Source: a virus
Direction: 5' to 3' (one strand)
IMG/VR virus record: IMGVR_UViG_3300042923_001092
Span: 1-64,000 of that record
DNA: 64,000 bases
The position numbers and the translations under genes are program-made. Shown here piece after piece: positions 15,353 to 23,771 of this stretch (position 1 is its first letter; each line of letters starts with the position of its first letter). The notes beneath the pieces are model-generated. The model saw nothing but the letters and a program-made list of their open reading frames with translations, had not been told where the DNA came from and searched no databases.

Positions 15353-15984
15353 TGGCTCAAGTTTATGTGAAATATACTGGACAATGGGAAGAATTCAGAA
15401 TAATTATAAAAAATATGACTCCAAGGATTAGATCAGCTTTAAAAGCAGCTGCAAGAAAAAATGCAATATTGATTTTAAAAGAAATTAGAAATGGTATAAG
15501 AGAGCAGGCTCCAGGTGGTGAAGCATTTCCTCCTTTACATACATTAACAGTTATTGAAAAATCTCAAATTAGAGGTGTTGGCAGTGTAAAATCTAACCAA
15601 GCTCTTATAAGATATGGAGACTTATTAAGATTATTAACTTATTTTATAGATGAAGGTAATCCTGGATCTTTTAAAGTAGGCTATCCAGAAGGAGCTACAA
15701 ACAGATACGGGATTGATATAAATATGATTGCTGCTGCTATGGAAAAAGGCTTTACTGTTAATGTAACAGAAAAACTAAGAGGATATTTTGCAGCTAATGG
15801 AAGACCACTTAAGAAAGAAACTACACATCTTGATATACCGGCAAGACCATATTTTGAACCAGTATTAAAGAAATATAGAGATGATATAGTTATGAACTAT
15901 GTAATAGCTTTAGATAATGTTTTCAAAGCAAATCCTAATTTAGGATCTATTGTAGATGGTGATGAGAGTGGAGGTTGGATATAA
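15352..15984 (+). CDS. Tail-completion protein, HK97 gp10/virion morphogenesis type
   Basis: This 210-residue protein starts at a GTG that overlaps the previous TAG. The helical segment ALKAAARKNAILILKEIRNGIREQAP followed by G-EAFPPL and, later, PARPYFEPVLKKYRDDI is the signature of HK97-gp10/gpS-like proteins. In these, an N-terminal helix is followed by an R-P-F/Y-x-P motif before the last helix. These proteins join the tail to the neck. The stop overlaps the next start (TAATG). Confidence 0.65.
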   Translation: MAQVYVKYTGQWEEFRIIIKNMTPRIRSALKAAARKNAILILKEIRNGIREQAPGGEAFPPLHTLTVIEKSQIRGVGSVKSNQALIRYGDLLRLLTYFIDEGNPGSFKVGYPEGATNRYGIDINMIAAAMEKGFTVNVTEKLRGYFAANGRPLKKETTHLDIPARPYFEPVLKKYRDDIVMNYVIALDNVFKANPNLGSIVDGDESGGWI

Positions 15985-16547
15985 TGGCTGGAAATGACAC
16001 ATTGATTAATGCAATTGGAGTAATCTGTACTGCTATGAAAAATAAAATATGTGAAAATGTATCATTTCATCCTCAAGCAGATTTTGTTGAAATTTCTAAT
16101 GAAAGAAAAGATAAATTTCCAGCCATTATAGTTAGAGGGCCTCAAATAGATGAAGATTTATTATTTAGAATAGAAGATCCCAAAATAGTATTTGAATTAC
16201 AATATGGAAGATATATTAAGACTCCAACTCCTGTAGTTTGTGATGTATATTTTAATGTTATAATCTTATGTGAAAGTGATATCGAAGGGTTGCAAACTTT
16301 ATCAAAAGTTATTTCATTTTTTAAATCTATGCCTCAAATCACTGTAAAAGACAGTCCAAATGACACCAAAGGTAAAATATATAATGTAATTTTAAAAGGC
16401 TCTCTATCGGAGTCTAGGACAGCAAATATTTCTGATATAGTTAGATATGAAACAAAATTTTTAATTGAAGGTATAGAGTTCTCGTCTGGTGAGGATACTA
16501 TAGGTAAAATTGCTAAAGAAGTTAATCTTAACATTAACAGCAAATAA
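15984..16547 (+). CDS. Putative tail terminator protein
   Basis: The start at 15984 is chosen because GTGGAGG lies 9 nt upstream. The in-frame ATG at 15975 is inside that site. This 187-residue protein lies after the HK97-gp10-like gene and two genes before the sheath, which is the usual place of the tail terminator that caps tail length. It has mixed alpha/beta composition, with a LQTLSKVISFFKSMPQ helix and a final strand with a PNDTKGKIYNVILKGSL pattern. Similarity is weak, so gene order is the main support. Confidence 0.45.
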   Translation: MAGNDTLINAIGVICTAMKNKICENVSFHPQADFVEISNERKDKFPAIIVRGPQIDEDLLFRIEDPKIVFELQYGRYIKTPTPVVCDVYFNVIILCESDIEGLQTLSKVISFFKSMPQITVKDSPNDTKGKIYNVILKGSLSESRTANISDIVRYETKFLIEGIEFSSGEDTIGKIAKEVNLNINSK

Positions 16548-16570
16548 AATATAGATGGGAGGTCATGAGA

Positions 16571-16828
16571 ATGGTTAAAGTGAAAAATAAAAACAATTTT
16601 CCTTTAGTGATTAACCTTAAAAAAGGCAGATCTGTTCACCTTCCTCCATTTGGAGAGGTTGAAATTCCGGATGAAGATAGCAAGTCGCCTGATCTTTTAA
16701 CTAAGATCAAAAGGAAAATGATTGAAGAATTAACTTCTACACCGCAAAAGGCTGAAGTTAAAGAAGCTGAAGAATCAGCACAATTTACACCAAAACAAAA
16801 AATTAAGAAAGAGGAGGTTGACAAATAA
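16571..16828 (+). CDS. Small basic/acidic protein before the sheath gene
   Basis: The start at 16571 is 8 nt from GGAGG. The ATG at 16565 is too close. This 85-residue protein has a short beta-like N-terminus (FPLVINLKKGRSVHLPPFGEVEIPDE) that looks like the small strand-exchange proteins often encoded just before phage sheath genes. It ends in a charged, unstructured Lys/Glu-rich tail. The stop overlaps the sheath start (TAATG). The function is unknown. Confidence 0.6.
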   Translation: MVKVKNKNNFPLVINLKKGRSVHLPPFGEVEIPDEDSKSPDLLTKIKRKMIEELTSTPQKAEVKEAEESAQFTPKQKIKKEEVDK

Positions 16829-18345
16829 TGGCTCGTAAAACACCTAACGTTTATATTAACGAAGGTTCAGGCGGATCTAAACCTGTTACTGGTGCTTCTA
16901 CTGGTATAGCTGCTTTTATAGGCTGTGCTCAAAAAGGAGAACCCGGAGTTGCTACATTAGTTAAGTCATTTAAAGAATTTACTGGAATATTTGGTTCCTA
17001 TATTTCTAATGGCTGGCTAGCTTATGCAGTAGAAAATTTCTTTATTGAAGCTGGAGATGGAGCAGATTGCTATGTTGTAAGAACTGTACATTATACAGAT
17101 ATTACAGATCGCGATACTAATACAAATAGTGTTGCTTCTGTAATACTTAAAGATGCAGCTACTACTCCACAGAATGCATTAAAAGCTGAAACTCTTACAG
17201 ATGAAGCAAGCGATCTTAAAGTAACTATTGCTGCTGCAACGTCTGGAACTACAGATAAATTTAAAGTAGAAATATACAAAGGCAGCGGTTCTACGGCTAT
17301 TGCTTCTTTAGATGAGCAAACTAATTCAGAAATAGATGGGGTTACTCTCGGCGGAGTTAAATTTACAATGATAACTACAACAAGACCCGCAAATATTGCA
17401 AAAGCTGCTCTTACTGGAGGTAGTGATGGTTTAACTGGAATTACAGACAATGATTATATTGGAAGTCAGGCAAGTAATACTGGACTCTATGCGCTTGACT
17501 TTATTGATGAAAATATGAACATAGTAGTTCCGGGTATTACTTCTAGATCAGTTTTATTAGCTACGGCTTCATACGCTGCTAATAAAAAATGCTTCCAAAT
17601 CGGCGATGAACCTATTGGACTTGATTATTTAGAAGCTAGAGATTTTAAGCAGGCAATTGGAGATTATAGTTCAGAAGCTGCTATTGACAGCGATTTTTCT
17701 GCATTATATTATCCTTGGATTTATATCAAAGACCCCGTTACAGGAGGTAAGAAACTATTTCCTCCGGCAGCAGCTATGGCTGGTGTTTATGCAAGAGTTG
17801 CTGGTTCAAGAGGAGTTCATAAAGCTCCAGCCGGTGTTGAAGATGGTAAATTAAGATGTGCTATTGGAGTTGAAAGAGTTATTAATGATACTCAACAGGC
17901 AGAACTTAATCCCAATGGAGTTAATGTTATAAGGTCTTTCTCAGATGCAGGTATTGTGGCATGGGGAGCAAGAACTACTTCTTCCAATGCTTCTTGGAGA
18001 TATATTAACAACAGGCTTCACTTTAACTATATCGGCTCTACTTTAAGAAAAGCATTTAGATGGGCAGTATTTCAGCCTAATGATTCTATATTATGGGGTC
18101 AACTGAAACTGGCTGCTGAATCTTTCTTAGAAAGAGAATATAGAAAAGGTGCTTTTAACGATGGTGGTTCTGGTGACCCTGCGGATGCATATTATGTAAA
18201 TTGCGATTCCAAGAATAATACCAGAGAAACAATTGATCTTGGTGAAGTTCATCTCGATGTGGGAGTCGCTCAATCAAAGCCCGGAGAATTTATCGAGATT
18301 GGAATAAATCAGTGGGATGGTGGAAGTTCTGTTACCGAGTCCTAA
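16828..18345 (+). CDS. Contractile tail sheath protein
   Basis: This 505-residue protein shows the sheath hallmarks. The N-terminal PNVYINEGSGGSKPVTGASTGIAAFIGCAQKGEPGVATLVKSFKEFTGIFG is the standard start of the family. SDFSALYYPWIYIKDP, ...PPAAAMAGVYARVAGSRGVHKAPAG and the C-terminal NDSILWGQLKLAAESFLEREYRKGAF mark the conserved core. An inserted beta domain (about residues 105-220) between the N- and C-terminal parts is typical of outer sheath decoration. Contraction of the sheath drives the tube into the host. Together with the tube gene that follows, it defines a myovirus-type tail. Confidence 0.95.
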   Translation: MARKTPNVYINEGSGGSKPVTGASTGIAAFIGCAQKGEPGVATLVKSFKEFTGIFGSYISNGWLAYAVENFFIEAGDGADCYVVRTVHYTDITDRDTNTNSVASVILKDAATTPQNALKAETLTDEASDLKVTIAAATSGTTDKFKVEIYKGSGSTAIASLDEQTNSEIDGVTLGGVKFTMITTTRPANIAKAALTGGSDGLTGITDNDYIGSQASNTGLYALDFIDENMNIVVPGITSRSVLLATASYAANKKCFQIGDEPIGLDYLEARDFKQAIGDYSSEAAIDSDFSALYYPWIYIKDPVTGGKKLFPPAAAMAGVYARVAGSRGVHKAPAGVEDGKLRCAIGVERVINDTQQAELNPNGVNVIRSFSDAGIVAWGARTTSSNASWRYINNRLHFNYIGSTLRKAFRWAVFQPNDSILWGQLKLAAESFLEREYRKGAFNDGGSGDPADAYYVNCDSKNNTRETIDLGEVHLDVGVAQSKPGEFIEIGINQWDGGSSVTES

Positions 18346-18369
18346 AATTTAAGAAGGAGGTAGAATATA

Positions 18370-18846
18370 ATGGCAGTTGAAGCTTATAAGACTAATTACT
18401 ATGACAAATATGCATTTCAAATTGTTATAGGTGGCTTTGTAAGAGCTGGATTTTCAAAAGCTGATGGACTTGAAGAAAGTGCAGAAGTAATTGAATATAA
18501 CGAAGGCGGGCATTTAAGAGCACATAAGAGTCCAGGCAAAATCTCATCTAAAGATGTAACCCTTGAAAGAGGTGAGACTGATGCAATTGACATGTTTAAC
18601 TGGTGGAAACAGGTTGCAAACAGAGCATCAGATTCTGGTGGAGTAGTTGATTCTGATTATAAAAAAGATATTCAGATCATACAGTTAGATAGAGCTGGAA
18701 CGGTAAGGAAGACATGGAATGTATATGGTTGCTGGCCAAGTACATTTGGTGTTGATGACTGGGATGGTGGTTCTTCTGAAAAGCATGTTGAAAAACTCGT
18801 GCTTGCTACAGATGGAATTGAATTTGTTTCAGGAACATCAAAATAG
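18370..18846 (+). CDS. Tail tube protein
   Basis: This 158-residue protein directly follows the sheath. It has the gp19/FII-type tube pattern: YAFQIVIGGFVRAGFSKADGLEESAEVIEYNEGGHLRAHKSPGK, DVTLERGETD and a C-terminal strand ending in VLATDGIEFV. It polymerises into the inner tube through which DNA passes. The strong AAGGAGG site and a terminator after it fit a highly expressed gene. Confidence 0.9.
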   Translation: MAVEAYKTNYYDKYAFQIVIGGFVRAGFSKADGLEESAEVIEYNEGGHLRAHKSPGKISSKDVTLERGETDAIDMFNWWKQVANRASDSGGVVDSDYKKDIQIIQLDRAGTVRKTWNVYGCWPSTFGVDDWDGGSSEKHVEKLVLATDGIEFVSGTSK

Positions 18847-18888
18847 CTAAAACTTATCGCTTAGTTTGAAAAATCAAATATAAATATT

Positions 18889-18927
18889 CAATGCCTTCAT
18901 ATTTTATTATGAAGGCATTGTTTTATT
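18889..18927 (+). terminator. Terminator after the tail tube gene
   Basis: A 12-bp perfect stem, CAATGCCTTCAT (18889-18900) with ATGAAGGCATTG (18909-18920), an 8-nt loop and TTTTATT. It separates the abundant tube and sheath from the lower-copy tail assembly genes. Confidence 0.85.
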
Positions 18928-18947
18928 ATAATAAGGAGGATTATTCT

Positions 18948-19709
18948 ATGGAAAATTCAGAATTAAATGTTATTGGTACCGGCATGCCAACTGACAAACC
19001 AAAAGAAGAAAAAAAGATAAAGTCTGAGGTTGTACCGTTACCTTCCGGTCATTGGGTTGAATTAAGAGGTATGAAAACTCAGGAAATGGATATTCTTGCT
19101 AATAAAAAACAGATGAAAGATGGAGAAGGAATTAATGATATAGCTAAAAATTGTATCATGGCGTCTTCAGATGGATTTGATTACGACACGGCTTTACAGG
19201 GCGATAGATACAAGATAATTATATTCTTAAGAAAAATTACTTATTCAGGTCCTTATGAATTTGAAATTTCAGAGTGTCCTGAATGTGGAGATAAACATGA
19301 ATTTAGAGTAAATCTTGATACTTTAGAAGAAAAGAAACTTGATGGACGGCCTACTAAAGATATAGAATTTAAGTTCCCAGTTTGTGGAGTTAAAATTAAA
19401 TATCACCTTCCTACCGGTACTGATGAAGCTGAAATTATAAAAGTAAGAAAACAGTATCCCGATAGTACAATAACACTTGCTCTTATGGTTTATACTGACT
19501 GGATTGAAGGAGTTAAATTCAAAAGCCTTGAGTGGTTTAGAGATCTCGATGCAGAAGACGTATTAGCATTTCAGGAAGATCTCGACGCACATAACTGTGG
19601 TCTTGAAACCACCATTAATCTAACTTGCCCTTTTGAAAAAGAAGAGTTTGAAATGGAACTCCCTATTACAAAAAATTTTTTCTTACCCAAAAAAGCAAAG
19701 AAGCTCTAA
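18948..19709 (+). CDS. Tail assembly chaperone, short form
   Basis: The start at 18948 follows AAGGAGG; the upstream in-frame ATG at 18891 lies inside the terminator and is rejected. The 253-residue protein sits between tube and tape measure, the position of lambda gpG-like chaperones. It contains a zinc-ribbon-like set: CPECGDKHEF, and later CG and CPF cysteines. Near the end, a T TTT TTC slippery heptamer (19676-19682) allows a -1 shift into a second frame. Tail assembly chaperones coat the tape measure protein before the tube polymerises. Confidence 0.75.
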   Translation: MENSELNVIGTGMPTDKPKEEKKIKSEVVPLPSGHWVELRGMKTQEMDILANKKQMKDGEGINDIAKNCIMASSDGFDYDTALQGDRYKIIIFLRKITYSGPYEFEISECPECGDKHEFRVNLDTLEEKKLDGRPTKDIEFKFPVCGVKIKYHLPTGTDEAEIIKVRKQYPDSTITLALMVYTDWIEGVKFKSLEWFRDLDAEDVLAFQEDLDAHNCGLETTINLTCPFEKEEFEMELPITKNFFLPKKAKKL

Positions 19710-19867
19710 GAGAACAAATATTCGTACTTGCTTATGGAGGGTTAGTTACTATTGGATACAGAGATGTCATGGAATGGTGCGAAGAAGAGCGAGAATGGTA
19801 TCTTAATAGATTAATAGAAGAAAAACAAAAAGAACAATCTGAAATAAATAAGACAGGAAGGAAGTAA
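18948..19867 (+). CDS. Tail assembly chaperone, -1 frameshift fusion form
   Basis: After slipping at 19676-19682, translation would continue in the -1 frame from 19682 to the TAA at 19865-19867, adding 61 residues. The total is about 306 residues. The added segment (LREQIFVLAYGGLVTIGYRDVMEWCEEEREWYLNRLIEEKQKEQ) is a well-formed helical domain with no start codon or ribosome site of its own, as in gpGT-type fusions. The tape measure ATG lies 9 nt after the new stop. The fusion form is thought to bind the tape measure, while the short form is more abundant. Confidence 0.75.
19676..19682 (+). promoter_or_regulatory. -1 programmed frameshift slippery site
   Basis: T TTT TTC is in the correct zero-frame phase (codons TTT 19677-19679 and TTC 19680-19682). 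It is followed 15 nt later by a CCAAAAAAG stretch and 27 nt downstream by the zero-frame stop. This matches the known U UUU UUC heptamer class. Confidence 0.7.
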
Positions 19868-19875
19868 GTTGATAA

Positions 19876-22800
19876 ATGGGGCTTAATACATTAGGACTTG
19901 GAATAATTTTATCATTAAGAGACGGTGCATCTATTCCAGCTAATAGAGCAGCTGCCTCATTGGGCCAGTTAGATAGTGCAGCACAAACATTTTCTAAAAA
20001 CTTTAATTCAGCAATGGCTACTGCTTTTGAAGGAATGAATATGTTAGCTGCTGGTGCAATGATGCTTGCAGCCCCAGTTGACTTTGTTAAATCTACTTTA
20101 GAGACTCAAAAAGCATTAGCTTATGTTGCGTCTTCCGGTATTGAAGATTTAAACTTGATGAAGGAGGCTGCTGAAGATTTTACTAATTATTGGGCTGGAA
20201 CTACACAAGCCTCCTTCTTAAATACTGCATACGAAATAAAATCTGGTTTATATGAATTGTCAGATGATATGGTTGCTAAGATGACTAAAACAACTGGTAT
20301 TTTAGCAAAAGGTACTAAATCAACAGTTGATGAAATGCAAGAGTTATTACCTATCATGTGGGGTATCTTAAGGCCTTCTAGAGGTGGAATAACCGACGAA
20401 GCATTTATGAATGAATTATCTGGTGCCTTAGCTGAATCAGTTAAAATATATAGGGCTACAGGTAAATATATGGGTGATGCTTTTTCACAAGCAACAGCCA
20501 TTGCAACACAGCAAGGTATTTCAATGCAAGAGCAATTTGCTATTTTAGGTCAGTTACAGCAAACCATGACTGGTTCAGAAGCTGGTACTAAATTAAGAGC
20601 ATTAGCAGTTAATACTCCTAGAGCAGTTGAACTTGCAAAAGAAAATAATATAGATATTAAGCTTATAGATGAAAAAGGTATGATTTTACCTTTGATTGAT
20701 ATTATACAAAATGTAAGAGATAGATATGGTGAAAAACTTAACGCTACAGCTATGGAAGAACTAAGAAAAGTATTTGGCTCAAGAGAAGCAACGGCTACTA
20801 TTATTAACTTGTTACCATATGTAGATAAATTAAAACAAGATTCTGCAGCAATTAAAGCAGCTATGAATGATGGTATGCCAGTAGCAATGGAAATGGCAGA
20901 GACAGCTGCTGACAATATGGGAGATGCATGGGAGATATTTGCTCAGAGAGTAAATAATGCTAAGCAAGCTATTGGTGAAGCTATCATACCAATTTTTAGG
21001 CCTGTATTAGATATCATAGGTAAAATATTTATTGGTGTCCAAAGCTTTGCTGAAGCTTATCCATGGGTAATAAGAATAGCCAGTGCAATAGTTTCATTAG
21101 TTGGAACAATGTTAATCTTAACAGGTGCTTTATTCATTTTAAGTGCCGGGTTTAAAATAGTAAACGCCTCTATTGAATTAATGAAATCAAGAATAACTTT
21201 GCTTAGAGCTGAGTTTCAAAAATTTATGTTGACTATGTGGCCATTTTTACTAATGGCTGGATTGATGTATATAGCATTTAAATCTAACTTCATGGGAATT
21301 GGTGATGGGGTTATGAATTTAATAGAAAAATTTAAAAAATTCTGGAACAATGTTAAATTAGTATTTCAAGGTTTATCTGAACTTATTGGATCGTTTAGTA
21401 ATGATAAAGGTATGATCTCAGAAGACTTAAAGAATAAATTGGAAGATGCTGGTTTATGGGATTTAACTGTAAAATTATTTATGCTCTATACAAGGTTAAG
21501 ATATCTTTGGAATGGTATTGTACAAGGTTTCAGTGATTTTTGGCATGCACTTGTAATAGTACTTACTCCAATAGGAAAAGGGCTTAAAAAATATGTATTA
21601 ATTCCATTTACAAATTTACTTGCAAAATTAGGAATTGTAGTACCATTATTAAATAAACTTATTGAACCAAATCAAGAAAATGCTAATACATGGGAAAAAG
21701 TTGGATACTGGATTGGTGTTGCTGCTAGTGCGCTTATGACTTTTGCTATTGCATCCGCGATAATAAAATCAGTAGTTGGAGTATTTAAAACTGTATTAGC
21801 TGTTGCTAAGGCTTTTGGTAAAGTAGCTAAGGCAGTTCAAGCGGTATGGAAATTCTTATCTAAGTTTGCTCCAGTATTTAGGTTTATAGGAAAGATATTA
21901 TTAGGAGTAGGTAAGGCATTATGGTCAGTATTTATATGGGTCGCTGGTATAGTTGCCGGATTACTTGGAGTTCCTGTTTGGGTCGGAGCAATAATAGTTG
22001 CTGCTGTTGTAGCAGCAATAGCATTAGTTATAATATTTAGAAAGCAAGTTGTAGCAATAATAAAAACTATATTTTATGTAATTGTTGGTATAATAATGGC
22101 TATTGGTGCCATTTTAGCAGCTGCAGTTTATGCTGGAGCTTTATTAATAGCTACTGTAATAGCTGCAGTAATAGGAATAATCTGGGGAATACTGAATGTT
22201 ATAATCTCTATAGGTGCTGGGATATTTGGAGTATTAGCAACAGTATTTGCTATATTCCAAGGAGTATGGCAAGCTATTAAAGCAGTAATTGTTGGAATAG
22301 TTAAATCAGTAATTGCTATTGTAAAAGCTATCTTTACTGGCGATTTTTCTACACTTGGTGAAACTTTAAAAGGTATTTGGAAAGGCGTTTGGGATAAAAT
22401 CAAAGATATAGTTTCAAATACTGTAGAAAAGATTAAAGGTATTTGGGAAGGCGTTGGAGATTTTATCAGTGGCGTTTGGGATGGACTAAAATCTGAAGCT
22501 AAGAAATTCTTTGACTGGATTGGAGAAAAATTTGAATACTTTGGTGGTTTAATAGATACTCTTAAAAAGGGCTTTGGATGGGTAGGAGATAAAATAGGTC
22601 AGGCTTGGAATAAAGTAACTGGAGGCGAAAAAACAAATATAGAACCTCATGCCACTGGTGGTTTATTTAATGGACCAAGTATTATACAAATTGGTGAGCA
22701 AGCTGGAGTTAATGAAGCTGCTATCCCATTATCCGGAAAACATATGATTCCTTTTGCAAATGCAATTGCTTCAGTAATGCCAAAGCCTAAATTAGATACC

Positions 22801-23007
22801 CCTACTACCAATTCTAACACAGGAACTGTTAACACCATTATAAATAATAATTACAATACAACAAATAATAACCAGAATGGTTCTAGCAGCAATACAGCAG
22901 CAGATCCTGAACCAAAAATTTATAAAATTGAAGTTCCAGTTAAGCTCAATAATAGAGAAATTGCTAGAGGCGTTGCAGAATTTGTAACACAAGAAAGAAA
23001 TAGGTGA
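19876..23007 (+). CDS. Tail tape measure protein
   Basis: This 1,043-residue protein sets tail length and is ejected with the DNA. The first 350 residues follow the TP901-type tape measure pattern (ALAYVASSGIEDLNLMKEAAEDF, QTMTGSEAGTKLRALAVN, TAMEELRKVFGSREATATI, and ETAADNMGDAWEIFAQRVNNAKQAIGEAIIP). The middle holds several long hydrophobic stretches (about 395-420, 430-455, 610-640 and 680-800) that could span the host membrane. The C-terminal 70 residues have an Asn/Thr-rich linker, and residues 925-960 have the GLFNGPSIIQIGEQAGVNEAAIPLSG signature common at tape measure C-termini. It is preceded by the frameshifting chaperone, as expected. Confidence 0.9.
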   Translation: MGLNTLGLGIILSLRDGASIPANRAAASLGQLDSAAQTFSKNFNSAMATAFEGMNMLAAGAMMLAAPVDFVKSTLETQKALAYVASSGIEDLNLMKEAAEDFTNYWAGTTQASFLNTAYEIKSGLYELSDDMVAKMTKTTGILAKGTKSTVDEMQELLPIMWGILRPSRGGITDEAFMNELSGALAESVKIYRATGKYMGDAFSQATAIATQQGISMQEQFAILGQLQQTMTGSEAGTKLRALAVNTPRAVELAKENNIDIKLIDEKGMILPLIDIIQNVRDRYGEKLNATAMEELRKVFGSREATATIINLLPYVDKLKQDSAAIKAAMNDGMPVAMEMAETAADNMGDAWEIFAQRVNNAKQAIGEAIIPIFRPVLDIIGKIFIGVQSFAEAYPWVIRIASAIVSLVGTMLILTGALFILSAGFKIVNASIELMKSRITLLRAEFQKFMLTMWPFLLMAGLMYIAFKSNFMGIGDGVMNLIEKFKKFWNNVKLVFQGLSELIGSFSNDKGMISEDLKNKLEDAGLWDLTVKLFMLYTRLRYLWNGIVQGFSDFWHALVIVLTPIGKGLKKYVLIPFTNLLAKLGIVVPLLNKLIEPNQENANTWEKVGYWIGVAASALMTFAIASAIIKSVVGVFKTVLAVAKAFGKVAKAVQAVWKFLSKFAPVFRFIGKILLGVGKALWSVFIWVAGIVAGLLGVPVWVGAIIVAAVVAAIALVIIFRKQVVAIIKTIFYVIVGIIMAIGAILAAAVYAGALLIATVIAAVIGIIWGILNVIISIGAGIFGVLATVFAIFQGVWQAIKAVIVGIVKSVIAIVKAIFTGDFSTLGETLKGIWKGVWDKIKDIVSNTVEKIKGIWEGVGDFISGVWDGLKSEAKKFFDWIGEKFEYFGGLIDTLKKGFGWVGDKIGQAWNKVTGGEKTNIEPHATGGLFNGPSIIQIGEQAGVNEAAIPLSGKHMIPFANAIASVMPKPKLDTPTTNSNTGTVNTIINNNYNTTNNNQNGSSSNTAADPEPKIYKIEVPVKLNNREIARGVAEFVTQERNR

Positions 23008-23011
23008 TAAG

Positions 23012-23461
23012 ATGGGCGTTTATGAAAAAGTATTTAAAGCTGCGATAGTTGATTATAATACACAAGAAATGAAAGAATTTCAATATAATCCTAGTAGTTT
23101 TTCAAATAATAAGTCAATAAATTTTTCTGCAATTACTATACCAGGGTTGAATATGCCAATTTATCAGTTCGTATCTGGTGGCGAAGAAATAATTGATATT
23201 AAACTATTTTTAAACGCTCTAAATCACCCAAAAGGTGGCGCTGGAATTAAAAGTGATTATTTATGGTATAAAAAAAGAACAGTTGCTAAGAGAGCTTCTA
23301 ATATGCTTGATGTTGCTCCTCCAAAAGTTCTTTTTGTATGGCCTAAGATAGGCACTTCTAAATGTATTATTTCTTCATGCAATGTAGAATGGACTTCTTT
23401 TTTTAAAAATGGATTACCAAAAACTGGAGAATTAACATTGGAACTTAAAAAAACTTATTAA
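23012..23461 (+). CDS. Baseplate/tube-initiator protein (CIS tube type)
   Basis: This 149-residue protein has the EFQYNPSSFSNNKSINFSAITIPGLNMPIYQFVSGGEEIIDIKLFLNAL pattern. This matches contractile-injection-system tube-initiator proteins, in which NP-x-S is followed by a PGL-x-x-P turn and a G-G-x-E-x-L/I-x-x-x-L/F strand. It follows the tape measure and precedes a LysM-like protein, the usual order for baseplate hub genes. It probably links the tube to the hub. Confidence 0.65.
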   Translation: MGVYEKVFKAAIVDYNTQEMKEFQYNPSSFSNNKSINFSAITIPGLNMPIYQFVSGGEEIIDIKLFLNALNHPKGGAGIKSDYLWYKKRTVAKRASNMLDVAPPKVLFVWPKIGTSKCIISSCNVEWTSFFKNGLPKTGELTLELKKTY

Positions 23462-23477
23462 GAGGAGGTGAATAATA

Positions 23478-23771
23478 ATGTCTGTATTGGAAGGTTCTAG
23501 ATATGAAGGAGCTACTGTTTATAGTCACGAAGATAAATATTATATAGGTTCAAGAATAATATTACAATATAAAGAATACCCAGACAATATTATTCATACA
23601 GTATCTGAAAGTGAAAGGCTTGATACTATAGCTTATAAATATTGGAAAAACTCAGAATGGTGGTATATAATCTGTGATTGGAATGATATTTTTAATCCAT
23701 TTGAGCCCTTAGTGGCTGGTACTATTCTGAGTTTACCAAGTTTTAATAGAATTGCAGGAGGTGAGTTATAA
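23478..23771 (+). CDS. Baseplate protein of the tail protein X/LysM-like type
   Basis: This 97-residue protein carries HTVSESERLDTIAYKYWKNSEWWYIICDWNDIFNPFEPLVAGTILSLPS, the LysM-like pattern (D-T-I-A-x-x-Y, W-x-x-I, N, G-x-x-L-x-x-P) of gpX/gp53-like baseplate proteins. These bind peptidoglycan or hub partners. It has an AAGAGGAGG site and overlaps the next start (TAATG). Confidence 0.7.
   Translation: MSVLEGSRYEGATVYSHEDKYYIGSRIILQYKEYPDNIIHTVSESERLDTIAYKYWKNSEWWYIICDWNDIFNPFEPLVAGTILSLPSFNRIAGGEL

Noticed and set aside
18891-18947. Upstream ATG at 18891 as the start of the tail assembly chaperone
   Set aside because: It lies inside the terminator hairpin and has no ribosome site; ATG 18948 follows AAGGAGG.
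19689-19695. A AAA AAG as the frameshift site of the chaperone
   Set aside because: The heptamer is out of phase (zero-frame codons are AAA AAA GCA), whereas T TTT TTC at 19676-19682 is in phase.
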